NCBI GenBank assembly: GCA_937924675.1
Contig: CALEVL010000251.1
Span: 1-50,346 of the forward strand
Direction of reading: 5' to 3'
Source: an uncultured Ignavibacteria bacterium
Lineage (GTDB): Bacteria; Bacteroidota; Ignavibacteria; Tepidaquicellales; Tepidaquicellaceae
DNA length: 50,346 nucleotides
Shown: piece after piece, positions 23,282-32,888 of the stretch
How positions within the stretch are numbered: the first letter of the stretch is position 1
Layout of the letters: each line of letters opens with the position of its first letter
Translations under genes and position numbers: made by a program
Notes under the pieces: generated by a model
The model's database searches: none
Told to the model about the DNA's origin: nothing
Seen by the model: only the letters and a program-made list of their open reading frames with translations

Positions 23282-26200
23282 CTAAAAATTGTAACCAAGT
23301 GATATGTAGTATTTTGGAGCTGAAAATTTCTGCATGTTATAACTCCATGCAACATCAAACATGAACGGAAAACCGAGAAGATTTATTCTAGCACCAAGTC
23401 CCGTACCCACAAGCAAATCCTTTGTTACTTCTGTTCCATTAGGCAAAGTAGTAGTTAGTTCAAGGTCATCTGACCAGGCAGTACCCGCATCCAGGAATGC
23501 AACACCCTCAACATTTGCAAATCCAAGTGGCAGTGCCCCAAAAACTAAGTACCGCAGTAGAGGAAACCTTAGTTCGAGATTCATTATTGCATATTTAGAA
23601 CCGGAGAGTCTGTCATAGTTGAATCCTCTTAATGGCAATCCAGGAGAAGAAAATGCAAAATCCTGAATATCCTCGATCGGAATTGTTGAATTTTCGTAAT
23701 CATAGTTTATCCAATTTGACATTCCACCTATGAAGAATCTTTGAGGGTTCGGGCCAAAACTTGCTCCTCCCGTCAAACGAGTCACAAAAGTGTAACCATC
23801 ACCAAGTTTCATGTAGGTTCTGAGATCGCCAAGCAAAGAACCAAAACCAATTCCATCAGCTCCTAATTTAGGAGATGCCATGAGTGTAAAATTATAACGG
23901 GTACCACTTATTGGTGCGGTGTAACCAAACAAAGTATTGTCATGAATCAAACTAAGTGATGGAATAAACAGAGTCTTACTTTGAGATGGTTCAAGTGTGT
24001 AGTCCAGATTCTCCTGTGTTATATATTCACCAGTTAACTGCGCGTCAATTCTCTTAAATCGCGAAATTGGGTAGGAAGCCGATAGAGTACCTCCAATTGT
24101 TCTGTACCTGTAAAGAAAATTTGTGAAAGGAGTTGCAGCATAACTTACAAATCTTGCTGTATGGAAAAGATAAATTCCATAATCGGTACGTTTAGGCAAA
24201 TAATAGTATCCGACGGCGTAGTCACTATTTTTCAAATCAATAACCATAGAAGTTTGAATGACAATTCTATGGTCACCTAAAAGATCGCTAAGTGCAATCT
24301 GCGCCAATCCCTGAAAACCATAAAAAGATGTGTATGCCGCATTTCCATAAACCAAATCCGGAGTAAACTTAACTTTGTAATTCTTTACTTTGAAAGATCC
24401 GTCAGGATTGACATTGTCAAGCAGGGAAAAGTTCGGATTCTGAAGACTCCTGTTACCAGCGATGTTGTCAGGTGGTTTTAGTGTTGTCTGACCTAAGTCA
24501 ACTTTAACATCTTCGCCATAATATTTTTCATTTTCATTTACTTTTTCATCAGTAGATGGAATAACATCGCTGACAATAATATTGCCGGTTGCTGAATCAA
24601 TCTTACTCGGATATGTTTCAGCAGTTAATGTTGAGTCATTCAGAAATTTGGAATCCTGAAGTCCCTTTGACAATGAAGAAAAGGATGAGCTGTCGATCGG
24701 TTTACCAAATTTCAGTGCATAATCTCTCATGTCCAGAACAAACTCTGTTGGCTGAAGAGATTCGATTTCCAGCTTTCGCTCAAACGGGTTATCAATGGAG
24801 AATATATCGTAGCCGCCCTTATTTAGAGATACAAAGAGAAGCTTCTTGCCATCTTTTGACATTGACAGCTGATCAATGGGGTTCATAGAATTTGTAATAG
24901 GCCGGTCAGTGGTTTTTCCGGTCGAATCTCTTTCTCTAAGGTATATATTACTGATTCCGTTAATGTCAGATACGTAAAGTATCTTTTTCCCGTCTGCAGA
25001 AATTTGAACATATCCCTCTTTCGAATCCTTTGAATTGCTGTATCTTGTCATTTCGCGTGACTGAACATCTATGCCATAATAATCGCTGCCGGAAAAATCA
25101 TATTCCCACATTTTAAAATCAGTAGGGATCTTGTTTGGTTCAATATAATCTCCCCTGTCAGATGTGAAAAAAACCGTTTTACCATCAAGTGACCAGGTTG
25201 GATTCATATCAGAAAAGAAATCATTTGTGAGAGGAGTCAGCTTCTTCAAAGGAATATCGTATAAGTAAAGGTCAGATCTGTCTGCCTTTGTACCAATGAA
25301 GGCAATTACATTTCCGCTTGGTGACCAGCTCATATAGTTGATTGACTCAAATCTGACAGGAAGCTCTGTCCAATCTTCCTCGTAAATATCAACAATATAG
25401 ATAAGGTCCTGACCGTGAGACTTTGCACTTAGGGCAAGCTTTCTGCCATCTTTAGACCATGCCAGGCCTGGAGTAAGTATATGCAGTTCCTCAAAATCAG
25501 TCGAATTATTTCCCTCAATTACTTTTTTTATTATCTCACCATTCTTTGTCTTTGCTATATATATATCAAAGAGATCATCCTTGTTGGATATGAAAGCAAA
25601 TTTTTCACCATCAGGAGAAATTGTCGGAGCAACATTATAATTTCCACCGTCTAATTCATGATTGGTCAGCTGTTTTGCAAAGTCCCTGACATCTTCCCGG
25701 ATTTTCAGATCAGGCCAATAAGTTTTCTTCAGATATCTTTGCCACTTTTCATCAAGTTCAGTAATTCCGACTTTGAATGTTTCTTTGAATCCCATTTCTA
25801 CATCACCAAATGTCTTAACATTATTCATCAGAATTCCAAGCTTTTCTTCTCCATAAGTATCAGCCAGGAACGCGAAAAAACTTTGGCCACCTCTATACGC
25901 AAAGTAACCGCCCATGTAGTCAAGAGGAGGTACATAGTTATGAATAGTTGCATCACGCATGAACATGTCGGTCTGCTTGTCGAGTCCGAATCTGCTTTGA
26001 ACTTCAGCCATGCCTTCACTAAACCACAACGGAAAGGAAAGAGTGATATTGCGCGAAATAATATTCTGAATAGAACCGCCATAATACATGTCATTCATGA
26101 ATGCATGCAAAAGCTCATGGTGAATTACATGTCTGAATTTTTCATATTCTCCTTCGAAGGGAATTACCACGCGGTTCTTGAAAAGCTCGGTTACGCCACC

Positions 26201-26557
26201 AACTCCTTCCGGAAGGAATTCATCGATTACATTATTTTGCTGGAACTCGTTGTGAGAATTGAAAATAATTAGAGGTACCCTGTTCGAAATTTCGTAGTCT
26301 ATATTTTCGGTAAGATTGCTCAGAGCTTCTTCGGCTTCATGAGCTGCAAACTTTGCCAGATAATCACCGCCCTGATGGAAATAAATATCAAAATGCTTAG
26401 TCTGAATAAACTGCCAGTTAAACTTCTTGTACTGTACTTTGTTTTGTCCAAACTGGGCATTAGATACTCCTGAAATGAATATCGTGAGCGCGAATATTAT
26501 GCAAATTCGGCTGAGGATCCCGTACTTTGGCATAGACTTGTTTGTTTTAGGGTTCAT
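23282..26557 (-). CDS. Outer-membrane protein: HExxH peptidase-like domain, PD40 propeller, Bam/D15-like barrel
   Basis: The 1091-residue exported protein has a signal peptide to ~34. Residues ~40-280 form a peptidase-MA-like domain with the zinc motif HELLH (147-151) and a downstream SEGMAE (180-185, candidate third ligand). Residues ~300-600 contain TolB/PD40 WD40-like repeats (ISPDGEKFAFISNK, WSLDGKTVFFTSDRG, ISADGKKILYVSD). A ~100-residue linker leads to a C-terminal surface-antigen/BamA-like barrel ending ...KYYISLGYNF with a terminal Phe. All catalytic residues look intact. It is likely an outer-membrane-anchored periplasmic or surface protease. It lies 64 nt downstream of the phospholipase-D-like gene and may be the last gene of that operon. 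Confidence 0.9.
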   Translation of the reverse strand: MNPKTNKSMPKYGILSRICIIFALTIFISGVSNAQFGQNKVQYKKFNWQFIQTKHFDIYFHQGGDYLAKFAAHEAEEALSNLTENIDYEISNRVPLIIFNSHNEFQQNNVIDEFLPEGVGGVTELFKNRVVIPFEGEYEKFRHVIHHELLHAFMNDMYYGGSIQNIISRNITLSFPLWFSEGMAEVQSRFGLDKQTDMFMRDATIHNYVPPLDYMGGYFAYRGGQSFFAFLADTYGEEKLGILMNNVKTFGDVEMGFKETFKVGITELDEKWQRYLKKTYWPDLKIREDVRDFAKQLTNHELDGGNYNVAPTISPDGEKFAFISNKDDLFDIYIAKTKNGEIIKKVIEGNNSTDFEELHILTPGLAWSKDGRKLALSAKSHGQDLIYIVDIYEEDWTELPVRFESINYMSWSPSGNVIAFIGTKADRSDLYLYDIPLKKLTPLTNDFFSDMNPTWSLDGKTVFFTSDRGDYIEPNKIPTDFKMWEYDFSGSDYYGIDVQSREMTRYSNSKDSKEGYVQISADGKKILYVSDINGISNIYLRERDSTGKTTDRPITNSMNPIDQLSMSKDGKKLLFVSLNKGGYDIFSIDNPFERKLEIESLQPTEFVLDMRDYALKFGKPIDSSSFSSLSKGLQDSKFLNDSTLTAETYPSKIDSATGNIIVSDVIPSTDEKVNENEKYYGEDVKVDLGQTTLKPPDNIAGNRSLQNPNFSLLDNVNPDGSFKVKNYKVKFTPDLVYGNAAYTSFYGFQGLAQIALSDLLGDHRIVIQTSMVIDLKNSDYAVGYYYLPKRTDYGIYLFHTARFVSYAATPFTNFLYRYRTIGGTLSASYPISRFKRIDAQLTGEYITQENLDYTLEPSQSKTLFIPSLSLIHDNTLFGYTAPISGTRYNFTLMASPKLGADGIGFGSLLGDLRTYMKLGDGYTFVTRLTGGASFGPNPQRFFIGGMSNWINYDYENSTIPIEDIQDFAFSSPGLPLRGFNYDRLSGSKYAIMNLELRFPLLRYLVFGALPLGFANVEGVAFLDAGTAWSDDLELTTTLPNGTEVTKDLLVGTGLGARINLLGFPFMFDVAWSYNMQKFSAPKYYISLGYNF

Positions 26558-26621
26558 TGCTAATCCAATTTAACACGGTTTGCAACATATTTGTTTCCTC
26601 AGATATCAATATGTTCCAAAC

Positions 26622-28970
26622 TTATTTAACAATCATCATTGACTTGGTTGTTTTTACGCCATTACTTACAAGAGTATAATAGTATACGCCGCTGGAAAGA
26701 TTTGTTGCATTGAAGATTACTTTATAAGTTCCGGCAGAATAATTGCTGTTTGCAAGTGTCTCAACCTGTTGACCCAGTGAATTGTAGATTGTCAGTGTGA
26801 TATTTGAAGCTTCAGGTAAAGAGAAAGATATTGTAGTCACGGGGTTGAACGGGTTCGGATAATTCTGCCCAAGCACAAAGCTTTCAGGTATCTCGGATGA
26901 AATCTTCTCAATCGAAATTGTTCCGCCTCCAAGTGTAAATCTCTTTGCAAACTCCTGATAATATTGATTTGCAACCAATGAATCATATATCATAAGTATG
27001 TTCTCATCATTTCCTGTTGTAGCTGCGTTCGAATAGTTAAAAGAACCGGTCTGGACTATTGGATTGCTTGAAGGCATATCTGCATCAATAAGTATGTATT
27101 TGCTGTGCATCAATCCGCTCTGTCCGTCAAGATAAACGGGTGCAGGCGGATTCCAGGGTATTCCTCCTCCAATTCCCTTCATTTCAGGGTATACACTCGA
27201 AGGGTCTGTTCCGTTTCCGTCATCAAATACACCTCTTACCATTTTTGTTGGAGGTGCAAACTGAGTTTTCATTCTGTTTGCTATCTGAAATCTTGTGAAA
27301 GCAAAAGCACAAAATTGAATAGACTTATCTGTTTGAGTCCCAATCATATTTTCAATGACAGTTGAAACATTGTCAGAAGGGGAGAAATAGCATTCAATTC
27401 TCTTCCCGTTTACGAAGAATAGATGCGGTGTATTGTCTGCTTTGGCAGCTCCAAATTTTGCATTTGAAGGATTGTTTATTTCATTGTGAGAACCCCACAT
27501 CTCTTCAAACTCACGGGTGTAAGTATTGCAAAGCGCCTGATCCTGAATAAATATCACGTTCTGTGAATCGTCATAGAACTGATCATTTGTAATATTAGCG
27601 GAGCCGGTCCAAAGCCAGTCATCAGAAAATGAAGAATTATCCCTGGCATCAAATATCAAAAATTTGTTGTGCATTATGTTGGAACCCGTTGGTCTTTGCT
27701 GCACTCTGATGCCTGCATTAATAAGTTCCTGAACCAATGCTTGTGTATTTCCATCTCTGTGATCATAAACCATTCTTATTTTAACTCCTCTTATCAGTGC
27801 ATTTATCAACTTGTCCTTTACCTGCGTAACTTCATTGAATGAATACATAGCAAAGTCGATAGACTTTGTAGCAGAGTCAATCCTCTGACCTAATCTCACT
27901 TTGAGATCAACATCGCCCACCGCGTTATTGCCCGGCAATGCAAATGAATTATCAACTGACTTGTTGAAGTAGATCTCGTATTTCCCTGTAGATGAGGGAT
28001 GGGAAGAAGTTGAAAAATATTTTGGAGTGCTTACACTTGTCCCTGTTCCGTTAGTCGAATATGCCAGTGCATAATAGATTTTTCCGGGTTGCAGATTATT
28101 TAATACTGCTGAGTGCGAAGTTGATTGAGTTGCATCATAAACTGAATCCGTAAAAACCGCCGGTTGACCCAGCGAATCTGATCTGAAATATTTAAGCTTT
28201 GTATCTCCTGGGGATTGTGTAGTCCAGCTAAGAGATACTGAAGTAGATGTTATATTTGTTTCTGCAGGTGATGTAAGAATTACCGGTCCACCGCCTTGAA
28301 TTATATCTGTCGTAAATCGCGGCAGAAACTGATAACCTGTACTGTATGGAGGAGAATTGTCAAACTGAGCCGCGGCAGCAATACAATCGAATGAGCCGGA
28401 AGGAATCAATGTACCGACAAGGTTTGTATTGTTATCGATTCTCAGTTGTCCTGTACCGGTTGCATCGGTAACCGAATAATTTGTGTTTGCCTGAAAATTA
28501 CCTGTTGCTGTAATGGATAATCCATTAAATCTGACAAGCCTTCCCTCAAATTCTTCGTGTCCGTTCCATGCCTGTGAATTCAGCTGCTGCAATGTGATAA
28601 TTATTGCGCTGAATGTTTTGTTTGAGTCAACAATCGTGAATGAAGGTGTACCTCCAAATGTAGAATATACCAGTTCTGTTAAGCCGTTGAACTGCGAAAG
28701 TTTTGCGGTCACAATTACGCTGTCTCCAATATCAACTGCAGCTGTAAAGTCATTGTAAAATACAGCGATACCAGCTTCATTATCCTGTATGTAGGCAGGT
28801 CCTCCGAATTGATTGGCAACAGTAACAATTCCTGTAACTGTCTTGAACTGACCTGTGTCTATAGGTATTCCGCTTGAATTGTTATTTGTGATGGAGATTA
28901 TGGGGACAACTTGAGCATTCACGCTTACAAAAGCAAACATGAGGATGATAAATGGGATTACTTTATTCAT
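26622..28970 (-). CDS. Secreted phospholipase D-fold protein with OB-like and FN3 domains and T9SS sorting domain
   Basis: The 782-residue protein has a signal peptide (~1-19) and an OB-fold-like region (~30-210) resembling domains of bacterial extracellular nucleases (YIQDNEAGIAVFYND, GDSVIVTAKLSQFNG). A fibronectin III-like domain follows (~230-325), then a two-lobed PLDc domain with HNKFLIFDA (~432) and HSKYILIDAD (~623), each followed by a TGS-x-N motif. The C-terminal T9SS type A sorting domain begins at ~700 (GQNYPNPFNPVTTISFSLP). Both HKD-type half-sites look intact, so phosphodiesterase activity is plausible; nuclease is favoured over lipase because of the OB-like domain. It starts 4 nt after the preceding gene of the long operon. 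Confidence 0.9.
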   Translation of the reverse strand: MNKVIPFIILMFAFVSVNAQVVPIISITNNNSSGIPIDTGQFKTVTGIVTVANQFGGPAYIQDNEAGIAVFYNDFTAAVDIGDSVIVTAKLSQFNGLTELVYSTFGGTPSFTIVDSNKTFSAIIITLQQLNSQAWNGHEEFEGRLVRFNGLSITATGNFQANTNYSVTDATGTGQLRIDNNTNLVGTLIPSGSFDCIAAAAQFDNSPPYSTGYQFLPRFTTDIIQGGGPVILTSPAETNITSTSVSLSWTTQSPGDTKLKYFRSDSLGQPAVFTDSVYDATQSTSHSAVLNNLQPGKIYYALAYSTNGTGTSVSTPKYFSTSSHPSSTGKYEIYFNKSVDNSFALPGNNAVGDVDLKVRLGQRIDSATKSIDFAMYSFNEVTQVKDKLINALIRGVKIRMVYDHRDGNTQALVQELINAGIRVQQRPTGSNIMHNKFLIFDARDNSSFSDDWLWTGSANITNDQFYDDSQNVIFIQDQALCNTYTREFEEMWGSHNEINNPSNAKFGAAKADNTPHLFFVNGKRIECYFSPSDNVSTVIENMIGTQTDKSIQFCAFAFTRFQIANRMKTQFAPPTKMVRGVFDDGNGTDPSSVYPEMKGIGGGIPWNPPAPVYLDGQSGLMHSKYILIDADMPSSNPIVQTGSFNYSNAATTGNDENILMIYDSLVANQYYQEFAKRFTLGGGTISIEKISSEIPESFVLGQNYPNPFNPVTTISFSLPEASNITLTIYNSLGQQVETLANSNYSAGTYKVIFNATNLSSGVYYYTLVSNGVKTTKSMMIVK

Positions 28971-28974
28971 TGGG

Positions 28975-30771
28975 TTATCTTTTTAGTTTTGTGTTTAATG
29001 AATTTTGTATGGTGTTGATAATTGCACCATTTGGTTCTTCGGCAAGCTTCCTTTCAATTTCGGCTTTAACTCTTTCGGGATCATTTTTGAATCCGTTATC
29101 AAGCACCTGTTTTTGATACCCGAAGTTATACGGCGTGACAAATTTATACTCATACTTATCTATTATCTCTTTAAACTTAGGCAAGTTTTTCAAGAATAGA
29201 AAGGACTTATCATCCCAAAAAACCAACTTCCAATCCTCAGGCTTCTTGCTGAAATAAGATATGATGGTTTGCTCCATTTCAGCAGGAGCTCTGACAAGAT
29301 CCGGAGCAAGATACAATGAGTAATCAAAGTCGTATTGCTTGAGCTTGCTTTCAAATCCCGGTCGCTTGGCAATAAGTGTATTATATTCATTAAATATCTC
29401 ATCGTTCAGATTTCTGCTGTCAATGAAGTTTTTGCTTTCCGGAAAATTCCAGACAAGAAATCCACCGCTTCCGAAATGATTCAACGGTTTTTGTCCAATC
29501 TCCGGAATCTTGTTGTTTCTCATGAAGTCAAACATCTGGACGGGAATGAAATCTGAATTTATCCCAAATCCTGTTACTCTGTAATACTGCAGATGCTCAA
29601 GATAAAGCTTATTGCTAGGAAGATTTATTATGAAAAATGTGATTACAGTCATAAGCATTAGGCTTGGTACCGGACTGTTGCGAAGAATTGAGTTCACTTT
29701 ACCCTTTGAAAACTCCGAAATCAAAAAATCAACAGCAATAACAAAGAAGACGAAGATAATTACAATGTAGTCAACGGTAAACCTTACGGCTCTTACAGAA
29801 TAAATTGCAAAACCGATATACACAAGAGCAGGGAAGTTATCCTTCTTCTTAAGCGAGTAATATAGTACTGCCAAACCTCCGAATATAAAGAACTTATATA
29901 TGTTAGTGACAAAACCTGTTCCATAAACAGAATCAAACGGAGACCTCCATTCATTTATTGTCTCAAGCATCTTCATCTTCGTATGGTCATAAGCATATAT
30001 ATAGGTCTGTAAGAAGTTGGGATTGATCAGTGCACACAAGAGTGACAAGAAGAACATTCCGGTTAACATCTGCAGTTGTATCTTACTGAGAGGAGAGATT
30101 CCCTGCCTGCTCTTTCCAAAGTAATTAATGTACTCGGACAACAGATATATGAAAAACAGAAAAAGCCCGGCCAGTATTCCCATGTGCATGTTTGCCCAAA
30201 CAAGAAATATCAACGGGAGGAAGAATATTAGTTTTCCGCTTCCTCTTCTGAAATATCTGTAGTCAAGAAAAATATAAAGGAGGACTGCAAAGAAGAGAAG
30301 CGAAAGTGCATGTGGACGCGGAGTCAGCCTGTCCATAATGCCAAAAGAAAGCAGTACAAAGAAGAGAACTGTGATGAATGTGCTTACCTTGAACTTCCTT
30401 AGTACTACATAAAAGATCGCAAAAATTAATAAGAAGATCACAGTTCGAAGTACTGACAGCGATGTATATCCGCCAATATTGTAGAGTGTGTAAGTAAGCA
30501 CATCCCAGCCCCATTCAAAAGGCATCCATTGCTGTCCCTGAGTAACAAATCCAAATATATCAACAGAAGGAACCTGTCCCGTATTCAGAATATACCTTCC
30601 TGTTGCAAGATGCCAGAAGACATCATCATCACCGGTTATCTTAAAAGTTGTAAAGATTATCAGGAATATGCCGAACAGGAAAAGCAATCCGTATTCTATA
30701 AGCGGGTTAGCTTCTTTCTGTTGCGTAGGGGGTTGTTTTCGGTTGTCGGTTTTGGTTTTCTTTCCGGACAA
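28975..30771 (-). CDS. Polytopic membrane protein, GT-C-like
   Basis: The 598-residue inner-membrane protein has a short hydrophilic N terminus (~25 residues) and about 10-11 hydrophobic helices up to ~400, then a ~190-residue soluble C-terminal domain. The first loop after TM1 reads GDDDVFWHLATGRYIL, an acidic motif placed as in GT-C glycosyltransferases, followed by EWGWDVLTYTLY. The start is uncertain: the only good candidate is a TTG immediately abutting the upstream TAA stop (TAATTG). I cannot assign a substrate. Within the operon it is the only polytopic inner-membrane protein, so it might modify surface products. Confidence 0.78.
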   Translation of the reverse strand: MSGKKTKTDNRKQPPTQQKEANPLIEYGLLFLFGIFLIIFTTFKITGDDDVFWHLATGRYILNTGQVPSVDIFGFVTQGQQWMPFEWGWDVLTYTLYNIGGYTSLSVLRTVIFLLIFAIFYVVLRKFKVSTFITVLFFVLLSFGIMDRLTPRPHALSLLFFAVLLYIFLDYRYFRRGSGKLIFFLPLIFLVWANMHMGILAGLFLFFIYLLSEYINYFGKSRQGISPLSKIQLQMLTGMFFLSLLCALINPNFLQTYIYAYDHTKMKMLETINEWRSPFDSVYGTGFVTNIYKFFIFGGLAVLYYSLKKKDNFPALVYIGFAIYSVRAVRFTVDYIVIIFVFFVIAVDFLISEFSKGKVNSILRNSPVPSLMLMTVITFFIINLPSNKLYLEHLQYYRVTGFGINSDFIPVQMFDFMRNNKIPEIGQKPLNHFGSGGFLVWNFPESKNFIDSRNLNDEIFNEYNTLIAKRPGFESKLKQYDFDYSLYLAPDLVRAPAEMEQTIISYFSKKPEDWKLVFWDDKSFLFLKNLPKFKEIIDKYEYKFVTPYNFGYQKQVLDNGFKNDPERVKAEIERKLAEEPNGAIINTIQNSLNTKLKR

Positions 30772-31842
30772 TTAATTCAGGTCAGTTGAAAGTTTGTATC
30801 TTACAATCCTATTGTTGCGTGTATCTGCAATATATAAAACTCTGTTGAAGTATGAGACGCCCTTTGGTCCGTTGAGCTGATTCTCGCCTGATCCGTTACC
30901 GCCAAAGGATTCCGGTCTGTATTCACCCGAAGCGTTGAATTTATAAAGTGAGTCACGCGAGTCGTCAACTACAAAAATATTATTGTTGGGATCTAATGTG
31001 ATTCCCGCAGGAGTTCCGAGTTGAATATTCAGTATGTCAACATCAGCTCCGGGAGGAAACTTTGGTTCATAAGTCCCTTTCAGATCATCAAACAGAAACC
31101 ACTCTACTTTGAAACCAAAGTCGGTGGTATTTCTTATAATGATAAAATCCGTCTGATTATTTTCAAAAGCAGTAACCCCGGAAGTTTTTTCTATAGAGTA
31201 AATTCCGTTTCCTAGAGGCTGAAAGCCGCTCAGCACAGTCACATTTGTTACAGTACTTCTTCCCGCGATTTTTAGCAATGCATTGTCAGTATCAATTATA
31301 TTCGTATTATCAGGACCTTTTCTGGTAACGATCAACTTGTTATCAGGATAAACTGATATTCCGGTAAATCTCCTGCGTCTGCTGCTTGTTGGCGTCGGAT
31401 AGTCACTTGTGATAAAAGTGTTAAGCGTTGCATTGGATATGAATCCTCCTGTTTCTACGAGATTCAATCTGTAAATTACGTTCATTGTGTCGCTGCCGGT
31501 AATTGTATCAGCAATGATAAGAAGGTCAAAGTTATAGTCCTGTGCAATTCCTACGGGATTTCTTACTGAGATACTTCCTAATTCTCCTCCTGAAAGATCC
31601 AATTGAACCACTCTGTTGTTCTTTGTATCAGCTACATAGACAAGTGGTTCTTTGCCTAAATAAACTGCTGCAGGATTATTGAACTGATTCCATGTGGGAG
31701 ATTGCTGAACATAAACTACCTCACCTACATTTGGATCAGAGCCACCGTTGATAGGGAACTGCGAGAGGTCAGTCTTTTCTCCGCATGAACTGAATATCAG
31801 AACAAACAGTAAAAATGATATTGAGGAAATTGCTTTATTCAT
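30772..31842 (-). CDS. NHL-repeat lipoprotein
   Basis: The 356-residue lipoprotein has a signal peptide with a lipobox ending FSSC (Cys ~20). It is followed by NHL-type beta-propeller repeats: PLVYVADTKNNRVVQLD (~67-83), NNIFVVDDSRDSLYKF (~290) and RVLYIADTRNNRIVRYKL at the C terminus. The first and last units close the propeller. It is probably anchored in the outer membrane, facing the periplasm or surface, as a binding scaffold. It lies 14 nt after the PorV-like gene and abuts the next gene. Confidence 0.87.
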   Translation of the reverse strand: MNKAISSISFLLFVLIFSSCGEKTDLSQFPINGGSDPNVGEVVYVQQSPTWNQFNNPAAVYLGKEPLVYVADTKNNRVVQLDLSGGELGSISVRNPVGIAQDYNFDLLIIADTITGSDTMNVIYRLNLVETGGFISNATLNTFITSDYPTPTSSRRRRFTGISVYPDNKLIVTRKGPDNTNIIDTDNALLKIAGRSTVTNVTVLSGFQPLGNGIYSIEKTSGVTAFENNQTDFIIIRNTTDFGFKVEWFLFDDLKGTYEPKFPPGADVDILNIQLGTPAGITLDPNNNIFVVDDSRDSLYKFNASGEYRPESFGGNGSGENQLNGPKGVSYFNRVLYIADTRNNRIVRYKLSTDLN

Positions 31843-31856
31843 CTTCTTGATAGATA

Positions 31857-32888
31857 CTACTTAGTTGGAAACAAAACATTCAAAGAAAATCTTTGTGCCA
31901 AGCCAAGGTCTCTGTAGTTAGCAATCGAATAATCAAAGTCTGCATTGGCAAATGATATTGGAAACTTCAAGCCTATTCCGGCAGAAAAATTTTCCGCATC
32001 CACATTCATCTTATATCCGGCTCTGAACATCAGAAAATTTTTGTAAGCATATTCAACTCCAAATGCAAGGTTCTCTGCATTGTCAGTCGGACTATTAAGC
32101 TGAATCGAAGTTGTAACTCTGTTCTCTTTGTTCATATAAGGCTCAATTGCAAATCCCAGCTGAAATGAAGTTGGAGGTGGAAATCTTTGGAAATCATTGG
32201 CGACTCTTTCTCCGACAAGTTCAACTTCTCCTGAGGGTGCTATCTGTCCGCCGAAATTAGAAATTACAATCGCAAAACGGGAAGTTCCAAGTCCTGTTTT
32301 ATAATATGTTGCAAGATCTCCGAGTACTCCGCGCATTTTCAAGACTCCAAGTTCTTCTTCAACATATTTAATTGTGGCTCCAAACGAAAACTGTTCTGTC
32401 ATCATCCTTGCATATGAAAGTCCGATTGATAAGTCAGAGAATTTAAAGTACTCTCCTGTTCCTCCCGGCTGAAACTCAGTTGTTACTTTCATGTCTTCAG
32501 TTTGCAAAGATGTCACATTCAGTCCAATTGCATTGTTACCCCCAAAGTGATAGACACCTCCAAAATTTGCGATTCTAGTATCAACAAACCATTGAGTATA
32601 TGAGAATGTCAATCCGTTGTCTTTGAATTGGACAAGTCCCGCCGGATTCCAATACAATGATGAAATATCATCAGAAACTGCGACAAATGATTCTCCCATG
32701 CCTGTAGCTCTGGCGCTAGTTCCTATCTTAAGAAACTGAAGTGCAGCAGTTCCGGTTCGTTGTCCTCCAAGATTTGGAAACAACTGAGCAAAAGCTGAAT
32801 ATGGCAAAATTGTAATAAACGAAACAACTATTGCCGATATAACAATCTTCGTAAAATTGAGCGACAATATTTTCTGCAGTCTTATCAA
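31857..32888 (-). CDS. PorV/PorQ family outer-membrane protein
   Basis: The 343-residue protein has a signal peptide (cleavage after AFAQ at ~35) and the family hallmark near the mature N terminus (AALQFLKIGTSARATGMGE, then DDISSLYWNPAGL). A 14-strand FadL-like barrel follows. PorV shuttles T9SS cargo from the translocon to the attachment complex. The start codon appears to be a TTG overlapping the receptor stop as TTGA, which implies translational coupling. Its place inside an operon with T9SS cargo genes suggests a dedicated copy. Confidence 0.9.
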   Translation of the reverse strand: MIRLQKILSLNFTKIVISAIVVSFITILPYSAFAQLFPNLGGQRTGTAALQFLKIGTSARATGMGESFVAVSDDISSLYWNPAGLVQFKDNGLTFSYTQWFVDTRIANFGGVYHFGGNNAIGLNVTSLQTEDMKVTTEFQPGGTGEYFKFSDLSIGLSYARMMTEQFSFGATIKYVEEELGVLKMRGVLGDLATYYKTGLGTSRFAIVISNFGGQIAPSGEVELVGERVANDFQRFPPPTSFQLGFAIEPYMNKENRVTTSIQLNSPTDNAENLAFGVEYAYKNFLMFRAGYKMNVDAENFSAGIGLKFPISFANADFDYSIANYRDLGLAQRFSLNVLFPTK

